A stretch of 64,000 nt of DNA from Streptomyces tateyamensis (GTDB lineage Bacteria; Actinomycetota; Actinomycetes; Streptomycetales; Streptomycetaceae). The position numbers were made by a program, and so were the translations under genes. Below are positions 1 to 9,254 of the stretch, piece by piece. The notes under the pieces are model-generated. The model searched no databases. It was given only the letters and a program-made list of their open reading frames with translations, and was not told the DNA's origin. The stretch covers positions 36,185-100,184 of the forward strand of contig NZ_PYBW01000025.1 in assembly GCF_003205575.1 (NCBI RefSeq), in the 5' to 3' direction. Each line of letters starts with the position of its first letter. The stretch's first letter is position 1.

Positions 1-395
1 AGCACCGCGGTGGCCTGGGCCGGGCGGGCGAGCCGGCGCAGCGTGAACCGCTCGGCGCAGACCATCGACAGGGCCGGGGCCGGGCGCAGCAGCAGGGTGT
101 CCAGGGCGCCGGTGCGAATCCGTTCGCCCAGGCCGTCCACCGTCCCGAGCAGGAAGTCGGCCACGCCGATGGCGATGCCGGCGGTGCCGTAGAGCAGGCC
201 GATCTCGGGCAGCCGCCAGCCGCCGAGCCGGTCGGTGTGGTGGAACATCAGCAGCAGCACTACGAAGTCCAGCGAGCAGACCAGCAGGCTGGCCGCGGCG
301 AGCAGGACGAAGGAGGTCCGGTAGGCGGTGGCGGCCCGCATCCACATCGCGGCGGCCAGCCGCCAGGAGGTCACCGCCCAGCGCAGCTCAGCCAC
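1..395 (-). CDS. ABC-2 type transporter permease, partial (3' end outside window)
   Basis: Integral membrane subunit of an ABC exporter. The reverse-strand reading from a GTG at 395 gives a continuous hydrophobic protein beginning VAELRWAVTSW, with membrane segments such as SFVLLAAASLLVCSLDFVVLL, and it runs off the left edge of the window. The GTG overlaps the TGA of the upstream permease gene (388-390) in a GTGGCTGA arrangement, which implies translational coupling, so the two permeases probably form a heterodimer. The ATPase gene is not visible and may lie further left. The substrate is unknown; permeases of this fold (ABC2_membrane_6-like) export drugs, lipids or peptides. Only about 131 residues are present. 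Confidence 0.75.
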   Translation of the reverse strand, partial: MAELRWAVTSWRLAAAMWMRAATAYRTSFVLLAAASLLVCSLDFVVLLLMFHHTDRLGGWRLPEIGLLYGTAGIAIGVADFLLGTVDGLGERIRTGALDTLLLRPAPALSMVCAERFTLRRLARPAQATAV

Positions 396-1200
396 CCTGC
401 ACCACCACCTTGCGGGTGGCCAGCCGCAGGCCCACCCGGCCGAGCCCGAACAGGACCAGGGCCCAGCCGAGCTGGAAGCCGAGCTCGCCCAGGACCGCCA
501 GGCCGTGGCGCCGCTCCAGGAAGACGTCGCAGGGCAGTTGGACGATCGCGGCCCAGGGCAGCGCGCGGGCGACCGCGCCGGCTCCGGCCGGGAACAGGGT
601 CAGCGGCAGCAGCATCCCGGACAGGAACATCGAGGCGACCCCGGTCAGGGCGCGCAGGCCCTCGGCGTCGTGCAGCCAGAAGCCGCTGAGCGAGACCAGG
701 AAGCGCACCCCGAAGCTGACCACCACGGCGAGCAGCGCGGAGAGCAGGAACAGCGGCCAGGTCAGCGGCGAGCGCGGCAGCCGGGCGCCGAACCACAGCG
801 CGCCGACGGCCAGCGGGACGCCGCCGCGCACCAGCAGTTGGAAGCCGGCCCGGCCCAGGTCGGTGGCCAGCCACCAGCCCTGGAAGTCGACCGGGCGGTA
901 CAGGTCGACCGCGATGTCGCCGCTGCGGAACCGGGTCTGCAGCTCGTCCTGGAAGCCGCCGCCCCAGGCCGCGACGGAGACCAGCAGCGCCTGGCTGACC
1001 CAGATGTAGGTGACCGCCGCCCGCGCGTCGTACCCGCCGAGCCCGGGGCGGGCCCGCCACAGCGCGAGGAAGGTGGCGGCGAGGATGACCGCGAAGACGG
1101 AGTTGGTGACCGCCCCGGAGAAGGTGGCCATCCGGTAGGTGGAGTAGCGGCGGAACGCGCCGCGCGCGATGGTCAGGTAGAGCCCGACCGCCTGCCTCAT
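388..1200 (-). CDS. ABC-2 type transporter permease
   Basis: A 270-residue integral membrane protein with about six hydrophobic segments, of the ABC-2 permease type (ABC2_membrane_6-like) found in Streptomyces efflux pumps. An upstream in-frame start at 1251 exists, but the ATG at 1200 has a good ribosome site (AAGGAG about 8 bases before it) and gives a natural start, MRQAVGLYLTIARGAFRR. Conserved-looking parts include a periplasmic FRSGDIAVDLYRPVDF segment and the C-terminal hydrophobic pair. It is translationally coupled to the next permease (1-395). Substrate cannot be read from sequence. Confidence 0.8.
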   Translation of the reverse strand: MRQAVGLYLTIARGAFRRYSTYRMATFSGAVTNSVFAVILAATFLALWRARPGLGGYDARAAVTYIWVSQALLVSVAAWGGGFQDELQTRFRSGDIAVDLYRPVDFQGWWLATDLGRAGFQLLVRGGVPLAVGALWFGARLPRSPLTWPLFLLSALLAVVVSFGVRFLVSLSGFWLHDAEGLRALTGVASMFLSGMLLPLTLFPAGAGAVARALPWAAIVQLPCDVFLERRHGLAVLGELGFQLGWALVLFGLGRVGLRLATRKVVVQGG

Positions 1201-1260
1201 GGAATGTCTCCTTGTCGACATTTCACAGGAGCGACCACCGCCCCTGCGCACGCGCCCGCG

Positions 1261-1320
1261 CGCCGACGAGCCCCGATCTGCGGGACCTGGGGGGTCCTCG
1301 TCGATCGGGGCTGGTCGGCG
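1261..1320 (-). terminator. Long hairpin terminator
   Basis: An 18-bp arm at 1261-1278 pairs with 1303-1320 with one mismatch, and a smaller GGACC/GGTCC hairpin sits in the loop. It lies between the end of the secreted-protein gene (1384) and the start of the permease gene (1200), so it probably insulates the two. Confidence 0.6.
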
Positions 1321-1383
1321 GTCTATGAGCTTGTGTCAGTCCACGGTAGCGGGGCGGGGCCCGGCGCCGCAGCCGAATACCCG

Positions 1384-1827
1384 TCAGCCGGCGGGCGTGC
1401 TCGGCAACGCGGGCGTGCTCGGCAGTGCGGGCGTGCTCGGCAGCGACGGGGTGGCGGGCAGCGAGGGCAGGCTGGGCAGCGTCACCGGCAGGCCGAGGCT
1501 GGAGAGCAGGTTGGTGATGGTCGACAGCAGGTCGCTCAGCAGCTTGAGCAGCGACCCGGTGTCCGGAGCGGCCCCGGTGGGCAGCGCGGGCACGGTCGGC
1601 GGGGTGACCGCCGGTCCGCCCTTCGCCGCACCGGCCAGGCCGGCCAGGCCCGCCAGGCCCGAGACCCCGGGCAGGCCGCCCAGGTCCGGCGCCGGCGGCA
1701 CCGCGGGCACCACCTGGGCCACCCGGGGCCCGTCGAGTTCACGAAGCGGGACGGCGGCGGTCGCGGTGGCGACCGACGTGAGGCTCAGAGCCGCGCCGAG
1801 CGCGACAGCCGTCCAGAGGGCACGCAT
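1384..1827 (-). CDS. Small secreted Pro/Leu-rich repeat protein, unknown function
   Basis: A 147-residue protein. The chosen ATG at 1827 has an AGGAGA site 9 bases upstream and begins with a classical signal peptide (MRALWTAVALGAALSL, cleavage probably after ATAA). The in-frame start at 1881 would put non-signal sequence in front. The mature part is Gly/Pro/Leu rich, has a short amphipathic section (LLKLLSDLLSTITNLLSSLG) and ends in at least three LPSTPA repeats. No catalytic motif is visible. Similar small exported proteins are common in streptomycetes and may be cell-wall associated; there is no LPXTG sorting signal or hydrophobic tail, so I would not call it sortase-anchored. Confidence 0.65.
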   Translation of the reverse strand: MRALWTAVALGAALSLTSVATATAAVPLRELDGPRVAQVVPAVPPAPDLGGLPGVSGLAGLAGLAGAAKGGPAVTPPTVPALPTGAAPDTGSLLKLLSDLLSTITNLLSSLGLPVTLPSLPSLPATPSLPSTPALPSTPALPSTPAG

Positions 1828-1969
1828 GAGGGTACTTCTCCTGTTCAGGGCTTGACTGTTGGGACACTGACGAAGACTCACGGAGTGAATCCGTCCCGCT
1901 CCTCACAGTGAGCCGAACAGCCCAGCCGGGCCACCGCGACTGCGCCGAACGCGTGAGCCCGTGACGGCC

Positions 1970-3211
<1,242 letters not shown>

Positions 3212-3221
3212 GGAGTCCGCG

Positions 3222-3623
3222 TCACAGCTCGCTCGGCGGCGCCGCCATCACCTGCCGCACCTCGATCGGCATGTTCAGCGGGCGCCCGCCCGGGCCGGGG
3301 GCCGCGGACACGGCGGCCGCGATCTCGATCGCCCGCTGCTCCGTCTCGCAGTCCACGATCCACCAGCCGGCCACCCACTCCTTGCTCTCCGGGAACGGGC
3401 CCTCGGTCACCACCGGCGCACCCCCGCTGTGCGAGCGCACGATCCGCGCCTGCTCCGGCATCGCCAGCCCCTGCGCGTCCACCAGCTCGCCGGCCGCCGC
3501 CAACTCGGCGTTGGTCTCCTTCATGAACCGGATGTGCGCCTGGATCTCCTGCGGCTGCCACTCGTCCAGCTTCGGGAAGTCCACGTTCTGGGCACTGAAC
3601 TGCATCAGCAGCATGTACTTCAT
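3222..3623 (-). CDS. YCII/DGPF-domain protein, partner of the ECF sigma factor
   Basis: A 133-residue cytoplasmic protein of the YCII-related (DGPF) family. It starts MKYMLLMQFS and carries the family pattern GGAPVVTEGPFPESKEWVAG, where TEGPFPESKE corresponds to the DGPF signature. The ATG at 3623 has GAGGAG 7-8 bases upstream; the longer in-frame reading to 3767 adds unlikely basic sequence. Biochemical role is unknown. Families with this fold (ferredoxin-like, related to muconolactone isomerase) are linked genetically to ECF42 sigma factors, and the target promoters usually include the DGPF gene itself. It is cotranscribed with the sigma gene. Confidence 0.85.
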   Translation of the reverse strand: MKYMLLMQFSAQNVDFPKLDEWQPQEIQAHIRFMKETNAELAAAGELVDAQGLAMPEQARIVRSHSGGAPVVTEGPFPESKEWVAGWWIVDCETEQRAIEIAAAVSAAPGPGGRPLNMPIEVRQVMAAPPSEL

Positions 3624-3751
3624 GGTCCTGCTCCTCGGTCCCTGGGCACCCCGCCGCGGGGCGCTCTCACGGGTAGGTCGAAGCCGGCCGCCCGCCTTCG
3701 ACATCCTCGACGAGATTTCCCGGAAAAACCTCGCGCCACCCCCGGCACCAC

Positions 3752-3783
3752 GCGAGCGGGGCCCCACCGGGGTCCCCGCTCGC
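3752..3783 (-). terminator. GC hairpin terminator after the GroES-like gene
   Basis: Arms 3752-3765 and 3769-3783 pair over 14 bp with one bulged base around a 3-base loop. It is placed 24 bases past the stop of the minus-strand GroES-like gene. Confidence 0.55.
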
Positions 3784-3807
3784 CGACAGCTGCGCGCCCA
3801 CCGGCGC

Positions 3808-4197
3808 CTACAGGTACAGCCCGGTCGACCCGTCCGCGTCCTTCAGCCGTTCGGCCGCCACCGCATGGAGGTCCCGCTCGCGCAGCAGCACGTAGGTCGC
3901 GCCGCGCACCTCGACCTCCAGCTTGTCCTCGGGGTCGTACAGCACCCGGTCACCGGGCTCCACCGACCGCACGCTCTGGCCGACCGCGACCGCCTCGGCC
4001 CAGGTGCACCTCTTGGAGATCTCCGCGGTGGCCGGGATCAGGATTCCGCCGGTGGAGCGGCGCTCGCCCTCGCCCCCTTCGAGGCGGACCAGGACGCGGT
4101 CGTGCAGCATCCGGATGGGCAGCTTCTCGCCCAGGCGGTCGTGCCGGCCGTGCTCCGGCTGCTGCTGGCTCAACTTCTCGTCGTCGTTCACGCTCAC
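3808..4197 (-). CDS. GroES-like (Cpn10 family) co-chaperonin
   Basis: A 129-residue protein of the chaperonin-10 fold. The core begins about residue 30 with LPIRMLHDRVLVRLE and contains the mobile-loop-like stretch GGILIPATAE and the dome segment VEPGDRVLYDPEDKLEVEVRG. Typical GroES is about 97-102 residues, so this one carries an extra charged N-terminus (about 27 residues) and a short C-terminal tail. No groEL lies beside it, so it is probably not the main GroES; stand-alone GroES-like genes exist in actinomycetes. Start codon is GTG at 4197 or 4191; neither has a strong ribosome site. Confidence 0.75.
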   Translation of the reverse strand: MSVNDDEKLSQQQPEHGRHDRLGEKLPIRMLHDRVLVRLEGGEGERRSTGGILIPATAEISKRCTWAEAVAVGQSVRSVEPGDRVLYDPEDKLEVEVRGATYVLLRERDLHAVAAERLKDADGSTGLYL

Positions 4198-4258
4198 GTC
4201 CAGACCGTACCTGGCGCCGCCCGCCACCGTGCCGCGGGCCCGCCCCGGCCGACCGGGC

Positions 4259-4630
4259 TCAGCCGCGCCGCCGCTTGCGGGCCGAGGCGAGCAGCAGCAG
4301 CACGCCGCCGCCGACCAGCACCGCCGGCACGATCCGCTCCGGACGGGGCTTGCCCTCGTCGTCCACGAACTGCGCCTTGACCTGCTCGACCCCGCGGCTC
4401 GCACCCACGTACAGCCGGCCGAGCTTCTCCTCCACCGCCCCGACCACCTTGGCCTTGGTCTGCGCGGCCACCGTGCTCGGGTGCACCCGCATCGCCAGCT
4501 CGTCCAGGGTGTCGGCCAGCTGCGACCGGGTCCGCTCGATGTTCGCCTCGATCTCGGCGGTGGTGCGTCCCGCGTCGTCCCGCGGGCTGTCGTTGGTCTT
4601 CCCCTTGCCCACCCGGGCCACCTCACTCAA
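4259..4630 (-). CDS. DUF3618 domain membrane protein
   Basis: A 123-residue protein with the DUF3618 pattern: TAEIEANIERTRSQLADTLDELAMRVHPSTV, read here at about residues 24-54 and split by charged residues. It is followed by an amphipathic section and one C-terminal membrane helix (IVPAVLVGGGVLLLLA) ending in a basic tail. Function unknown; the family is actinobacterial and often near general stress or envelope genes. The start is TTG at 4630 (AGTGAGGTG follows) with no convincing ribosome site; a GTG at 4621 is an alternative. It is divergent from bcp. Confidence 0.7.
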   Translation of the reverse strand: MSEVARVGKGKTNDSPRDDAGRTTAEIEANIERTRSQLADTLDELAMRVHPSTVAAQTKAKVVGAVEEKLGRLYVGASRGVEQVKAQFVDDEGKPRPERIVPAVLVGGGVLLLLASARKRRRG

Positions 4631-4774
4631 CTGACGTCACGGTCTGCTGACGCCCAGTCTGTCAGCTCCCCCGCCGGCGCGCGCAGTCCCACCCACCAAC
4701 AGGGGTAGGTTTGATTCCGGGCACGACCAGCTGTCAGGCACGACCAGCAGTCCCGTACGAGGAGAGAACCGAAC

Positions 4775-5248
4775 GTGAGTGAGCGCCTCCAGGCGGGGGA
4801 CACCGCCCCCGCCTTCTCGCTGTCCGACGCCGACGGGAAGCAGGTCTCGCTGGCCGAGCACCTGGGCCGCAAGGTGATCGTGTACTTCTACCCGTCCGCC
4901 CTGACGCCGGGCTGCACCAAGCAGGCCTGCGACTTCACCGACAACCTGGCGGTGCTGGCCGGCGCCGGGTACGACGTGATCGGCATCTCGCCGGACAAGC
5001 CGGAGAAGCTCGGCAAGTTCCGCGAGGCCGAGCACCTCGAGGTCACCCTGCTCTCCGACCCCGAGCGCGAGGTGCTGACCGCCTACGGCGCCTTCGGCGA
5101 GAAGACCATGTACGGCAAGACGGTGACCGGCGTGATCCGCTCCACCGTGATCGTGGACGAGCAGGGCAAGGTCGAGCGCGCGCTGTACAACGTCAAGGCC
5201 ACCGGGCACGTCGCCAAGCTGCTGCGGGACCTCAAGATCGAGGCCTGA
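4775..5248 (+). CDS. bcp: Thioredoxin-dependent thiol peroxidase (BCP family peroxiredoxin)
   Basis: Cytoplasmic peroxiredoxin that reduces hydrogen peroxide and organic hydroperoxides with electrons from thioredoxin. At 157 residues it has full family length. The peroxidatic Cys47 lies in the motif SALTPGCTKQACDF and the resolving Cys52 five residues later, as in BCP/PrxQ. The motif GISPDKPEKLGKF follows. Start is GTG at 4775 after GAGGAGAGAACCGAAC. The downstream hairpin at 5261-5300 probably ends the transcript. Confidence 0.93.
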   Translation: MSERLQAGDTAPAFSLSDADGKQVSLAEHLGRKVIVYFYPSALTPGCTKQACDFTDNLAVLAGAGYDVIGISPDKPEKLGKFREAEHLEVTLLSDPEREVLTAYGAFGEKTMYGKTVTGVIRSTVIVDEQGKVERALYNVKATGHVAKLLRDLKIEA

Positions 5249-5260
5249 GCACGCACGGTG

Positions 5261-5300
5261 CGGCGGCCACAGCTCCCCCACACAGGAGCTGCGGCCGCCG
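5261..5300. terminator. Bidirectional terminator between bcp and the sugar ABC operon
   Basis: Arms 5261-5276 and 5285-5300 pair over 16 positions with a single weak internal mismatch around an 8-base loop. It sits between two convergent genes. Confidence 0.7.
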
Positions 5301-5330
5301 CGTTCGTGGCCCGTGCCGACGGACGGGCCG

Positions 5331-6362
5331 TCAGCCGGGCAACCCCACTGCCCGCTCACCGCTGCGCCGCTGCTGGATCACCACAGCGACGACCAGCAGC
5401 GAACCCTGGGCCACGTTCTGCCAGAACGAGTTGATGCCCTGCACGGTCAACCCGTTCTCCAGCGCACCGAGCAGCGCGACGGCCAGCAGGGTGCCGCCGA
5501 TGCCGCCCTTGCCGCCCTTGAGCGCGCAGCCGCCGAGCGCGGCCGCGGTGATCGCCTTGAGCTCCAGGCCCTCACTGCCGGAGACCGGCTGGCCCGAACC
5601 GGTACGGGCGGTCAGCAGGATGCCGGCCACCGCCGCCACCACGCCGATCAGGCCGTAGACCGAGATCAGGTACTTGTTGATGCTGATGCCGGCCAGGCGG
5701 GCGGCGGTGTCGTTGCCGCCGATCGCGTAGATGTTGCGGCCGATGTCGGTGTACTTGAGCATCACGTGCACCGCCAGCGCCACCGCGATCAGGATCCACA
5801 CCATCACCGGCAGGCCCGCGATCTTGCCGCGGCTGAGGAAGATGAAGATGCTGTCGTTGAGCACGTAGCCCTGGGCCGCACCGTTGGAGATCAGCTGGGC
5901 CACACCCTTGTAGGCGGCGAGGCCGGCCAGGGTGGCGATGGTGGCGTTGACCCGCCCGTAGACGATGATCACGCCGTTCAGGACACCGACCACCACCCCG
6001 ACGCCGATCGCCGCGGCCATGCCCACCAGCGGGTTCTTGCCCGCCGAGGTGAAGGCCATCGCGCTGACCACCGAGGCCAGGCCCGCCTGCGAGCCGACCG
6101 AGATGTCCAGCCCGCCGCAGATGATCACCACGGTCTGGACCACGGCCAGCAGGCCGGTGATGGTCACCGCCTCGGCGATCACCTGGACGTTGTTCCAGCT
6201 CAGGTAGTTGTCGTTGAGCGAGCCGAACAGGACCAGCACGACCACCAAGGCGGCGATCAGGCTGATGTTCTGCCCGCCGACCTGGGCCAGCAGGCTGCGG
6301 CCGTTCTTGGCGGCGGCCACGGGGGCGCTCTTGGTCTCGGGAACCTGCGTGTCCGCGGTCAT
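5331..6362 (-). CDS. Sugar ABC transporter permease, RbsC/AraH family
   Basis: Membrane subunit of a CUT2-type monosaccharide importer, 343 residues with about eight to ten membrane helices. Family motifs are clear: GGLDISVGSQAGLASVVSA near residue 85 (the conserved G-I-D-L-S-V-G-type segment) and IGGNDTAARLAGI near residue 217. Start ATG at 6362 overlaps the end of the ATPase gene (ATGA at 6359-6362), so the three genes 7905-8951, 6359-7903 and 5331-6362 form one operon. The binding protein looks most like AraF, so arabinose or a related pentose is the likeliest cargo, but this is inference. Confidence 0.9.
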   Translation of the reverse strand: MTADTQVPETKSAPVAAAKNGRSLLAQVGGQNISLIAALVVVLVLFGSLNDNYLSWNNVQVIAEAVTITGLLAVVQTVVIICGGLDISVGSQAGLASVVSAMAFTSAGKNPLVGMAAAIGVGVVVGVLNGVIIVYGRVNATIATLAGLAAYKGVAQLISNGAAQGYVLNDSIFIFLSRGKIAGLPVMVWILIAVALAVHVMLKYTDIGRNIYAIGGNDTAARLAGISINKYLISVYGLIGVVAAVAGILLTARTGSGQPVSGSEGLELKAITAAALGGCALKGGKGGIGGTLLAVALLGALENGLTVQGINSFWQNVAQGSLLVVAVVIQQRRSGERAVGLPG

Positions 6363-7903
6363 GCCGCACTCCTATTTTCCTCGCTGAGGTCGTCGGCCAT
6401 CGCGAGCGAAAGGATCCGCTCCTCGGTCGCCTCGGACCGGTCCAACTCCCCGGTGATCCGGCCGTTCTGCATCACCACGACCCGGTCGGCCAGACCGAGC
6501 ACCTCGGGCAGCTCGGAGGAGATCACCAGCAGGGCCACGCCCTCCTTCGCCAGGTCGGCGATGATCTGGTAGATCTCCGCCTTGGCACCCACGTCGATAC
6601 CGCGGGTCGGCTCGTCCAGGATCAGCACCTTGGGCCTGCGGGCCAGCCAGCGGGCCAGCACCACCTTCTGCTGGTTGCCACCGGACAGCTTGCGCACCTC
6701 GTGCTCGATCGAGGGGGTGCGCACCCGCAGCCGCCGCACGTACTCCTGTGCCAGTTCCTTCTCCGCGGCCCGCTTGACGAACCGGGAGCGGCGCAGCCGC
6801 TCCAGCACCACCAGAGCGATGTTGTCCCGGATCGAGCGCTGCAGGAACAGCGCCTGCGCCTTGCGCTCCTCCGGAGCCAGGCCCAGGCCCGCCCGGATCA
6901 CCTCGCCCGGCCGGCCCGACCGCAGCTTCTTGCCGTCCAGGGTCACCGTGCCGCTGTGCACCGGCAGGTCGCCGGCCAGCGCCAGCGCCAACTCGGAGCG
7001 CCCGGCCCCGATCAGCCCGGCCAGGCCGACCACCTCGCCGGCCCGCACCTGCAGCGTGATGTCACTGACCTTGTCGGTGGTCAGCTCCCGGACATCCAGC
7101 ACCACCCGGTCGGTCGACACGTTCTGCCGGACGAACATGTCCGACAGGTCGCGCCCGACCATCAGCCGCACCAGGTCGCCCTCACTGGCCTGGGCCGCGT
7201 CCAGCACCCCCGCCAGGGCTCCGTCGCGCAGCACCGCGATCCGGTCCGCGAGCTGGAAGATCTCCTTCATCCGGTGCGAGACGTAGATGACCGCCACGCC
7301 CTGCTCGCGCAGCCGGCGGATGAGTGCGAACAGCGCGTCCACCTCGTGCTCGGACAGCGAACTGGTCGGCTCGTCGAAGGCGATCACCTTCGCCTCACCC
7401 GTCAGCGCCCGCAGGATCTCCACCAACTGGCGCTGGGCCGGGGTCAGCTCGGAACCCAGCAGGTCCGGATCCAGCACCCGGGAGAAGCCGAGCCGCTCCA
7501 GGTCCGCCTGGATCCGGCGGCGCAGCTCGGCCCGGTCCAGCCGGCGCCCCGCCTTGCGGGGCAGGGCGCCGGCGTACACGTTCTCGGCGACCGAGACGTG
7601 CGGGATGATCTCCGGCTCCTGCGGAATGATCCGGATGCCGGCCGCCCGGGCCCGGGCCGGCGACTGCAGCGCCAGCTCGGACCCGTCCAGCAGCACGGTT
7701 CCCTCGGTGGGCTGGTGATCGCCCGTGAGGATCTTCAGCAGGGTGGACTTGCCGGCGCCGTTCTCACCCATCAGGGCGGTCACCTGGCCGGCCGGGAAGT
7801 CCAGGGTGACGTCGCTGAGCGCCCGGACCTCGCCGAACCGCTTGCCGACCCCGCGGACTCCCGCCCCGCTGCTGCTCGTCATGTCTGCCTTACCCGACGT
7901 CAT
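6359..7903 (-). CDS. Sugar ABC transporter ATP-binding protein, RbsA/AraG family
   Basis: A 514-residue protein with two fused nucleotide-binding domains, as in RbsA/AraG/XylG. Domain 1 has Walker A GENGAGKST at about 46-54 and Walker B VIAFDEPTSSLS; domain 2 has the degenerate P-loop GLIGAGRSEL typical of the second half, the signature LSGGNQQKV and VLILDEPTRGID. It powers sugar uptake together with the adjacent permease. The ATG at 7903 lies one base past the binding-protein stop (TGACATG), favouring coupling; an internal ATG at 7882 has a slightly better ribosome site (TAAGG), and the first seven residues are not conserved-looking. Confidence 0.92.
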   Translation of the reverse strand: MTSGKADMTSSSGAGVRGVGKRFGEVRALSDVTLDFPAGQVTALMGENGAGKSTLLKILTGDHQPTEGTVLLDGSELALQSPARARAAGIRIIPQEPEIIPHVSVAENVYAGALPRKAGRRLDRAELRRRIQADLERLGFSRVLDPDLLGSELTPAQRQLVEILRALTGEAKVIAFDEPTSSLSEHEVDALFALIRRLREQGVAVIYVSHRMKEIFQLADRIAVLRDGALAGVLDAAQASEGDLVRLMVGRDLSDMFVRQNVSTDRVVLDVRELTTDKVSDITLQVRAGEVVGLAGLIGAGRSELALALAGDLPVHSGTVTLDGKKLRSGRPGEVIRAGLGLAPEERKAQALFLQRSIRDNIALVVLERLRRSRFVKRAAEKELAQEYVRRLRVRTPSIEHEVRKLSGGNQQKVVLARWLARRPKVLILDEPTRGIDVGAKAEIYQIIADLAKEGVALLVISSELPEVLGLADRVVVMQNGRITGELDRSEATEERILSLAMADDLSEENRSAA

Positions 7904-7904
7904 G

Positions 7905-8951
7905 TCAGCTGCACTTGACGCCGGCGGACTGCCAGGAGGTCGGGTCCACCATCGTGGTGGGGGCGAACGCCTCCTGCGGGAAAGCCTTGCTGTTCTTCAG
8001 CTTGTCGTACATCGTCTGCACGGCCAGCGCGCCCACGTCACTGCCGTTGATGAACAGCGCCGCCTTCATCCCCGACGGCTTGCCGCTGCCCCAGTCCTTG
8101 CACGCCAGGTACGCACCCAGGCCGACACCGATCACGTTGTCGGCACTGATGCCCGCGTTCTCGGTCGCCGTGATGCCGCCCTGCACGTTCTCGTCGTTGC
8201 AGCCCCAGATCACCCAGTGCTTCACACCCGGGTTCGCGGTCAGCGTCGCCGCGATCTTGTCCTGCGCACCGGTCGGCGTGTTGTCCGTCGCCACGTCGAT
8301 GTTCTGCACCTGCGCGCCCGAGGCCGTGCCGAACGCGTCCTTGGCGGCCTTCACCCGGTCACCGCAGACCGTCACGTCCTGCTTCCAGGCGGAGATCGTA
8401 CGGGTGTCGGCCGCACTCCAGCCGGCCTTCTTGAACTCCTCGCCCGCCCGCTGACCGACCTGCTGGCCCATCTGCTGCCCCGAGAAGCCGATCCGCGGCA
8501 CCAGCGCACTCTTGTCGCACGAAGCCGGCGCCGGGCCGGTGGTGCAGATCTGGTCGTCCGAGGTCAGCAGCGGCACACCCGCGTCCTTCGCCGTCTGCAC
8601 CACCTGCGGACCCACCGCCGGATCCGGCACCACGATGATCAGACCGTTCGACTTCTGCGCGATCGCCGACTGCACGTCACTGATCGTCTGGTTCGCGTCG
8701 TTGCCCAGGTTGACCACCTTCAGGTCCACACCCAGCTGCGCGGCCTTCGCCTTCGCACCGGCGGCCTCGCCGATGAAGTACTCCTGGTCACCCTGCTTCT
8801 GCAGGTACGTGATGGAGACCTTGCCGCTCACCGGCGCGGCACTGGTGCCGGAGTTCGACGACTCCTGGCCGGTGGAACAGGCCGTCAGGCCGAGGGCGAC
8901 GAGCAGCCCGAGGGCCGCAGCAGTGCGGCGACGATTGCGCACAGTGGTCAT
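7905..8951 (-). CDS. Sugar-binding lipoprotein, AraF-like
   Basis: Extracellular solute receptor of the importer, 348 residues. The ATG at 8951 has AGGAG about 10 bases upstream and starts a lipoprotein signal with lipobox LTAC (Cys25). The body is a type I periplasmic-binding fold: ITYLQKQGDQEYFIGEA, then NGLIIVVPDPAVGPQVV. A stretch near residue 235 (TDNTPTGAQDKIAATL, then VKHWVIWGCNDENVQGGI) resembles the E. coli arabinose-binding protein AraF (TDNVPGAFD, VKHWLIVGMND) from memory. I therefore favour L-arabinose or a related pentose. It is the first gene of the operon; no regulator gene is adjacent. Confidence 0.88.
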   Translation of the reverse strand: MTTVRNRRRTAAALGLLVALGLTACSTGQESSNSGTSAAPVSGKVSITYLQKQGDQEYFIGEAAGAKAKAAQLGVDLKVVNLGNDANQTISDVQSAIAQKSNGLIIVVPDPAVGPQVVQTAKDAGVPLLTSDDQICTTGPAPASCDKSALVPRIGFSGQQMGQQVGQRAGEEFKKAGWSAADTRTISAWKQDVTVCGDRVKAAKDAFGTASGAQVQNIDVATDNTPTGAQDKIAATLTANPGVKHWVIWGCNDENVQGGITATENAGISADNVIGVGLGAYLACKDWGSGKPSGMKAALFINGSDVGALAVQTMYDKLKNSKAFPQEAFAPTTMVDPTSWQSAGVKCS

Positions 8952-9121
8952 GGGTGGGGCTCCTAGCGCGGTGGGTGGACCACAATTCATCAGAACCGAA
9001 CAGGTTCCAACGTGATGTCCCATATGACACCCCTGTGGTCCCGGGAGCGTCAAGAGGTTTCGCACACATCCGCACAGGTCGCAACGCAACCGTTGTCTGA
9101 TCGTGTACTCGTGCGGGCGAC

Positions 9122-9157
9122 TGTCACTTTATGTACCGGTGTACGAGCAGTGTGACA
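9122..9157. promoter_or_regulatory. Dyad TGTCAC-N24-GTGACA upstream of the sugar ABC operon
   Basis: TGTCAC at 9122-9127 is mirrored by GTGACA at 9152-9157, and the centre holds ACCGGT flanked by GTAC-type sequence (TGTACCGGTGTAC). The site lies about 170 bases before the binding-protein ATG in the 303-bp gap 8952-9254. It could be an operator for a LacI- or GntR-type regulator; nothing else in the gap is clear. Confidence 0.35.
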
Positions 9158-9174
9158 TGTCAAGCATGGGCAAA

Positions 9175-9215
9175 GCGGTGGCGGTGCACCCCCCGACCGG
9201 GTGCACCGCCACCGC
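9175..9215 (-). terminator. Perfect 15-bp hairpin after the chitinase gene
   Basis: Arms 9175-9189 and 9201-9215 pair perfectly around an 11-base loop. It lies 40 bases past the chitinase stop on the minus strand. Confidence 0.8.
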
Positions 9216-9254
9216 CGTGCGCTACCTCAGCGTGCCGTCGACCGCGTCAGCGGC

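Noticed and set aside
328..1911. Long + strand ORF of 527 codons across the permease and secreted-protein genes
   Set aside because: Gln/Arg/Gly-rich composition with no domain; it is the antisense shadow of two genes with clear ribosome sites and motifs.
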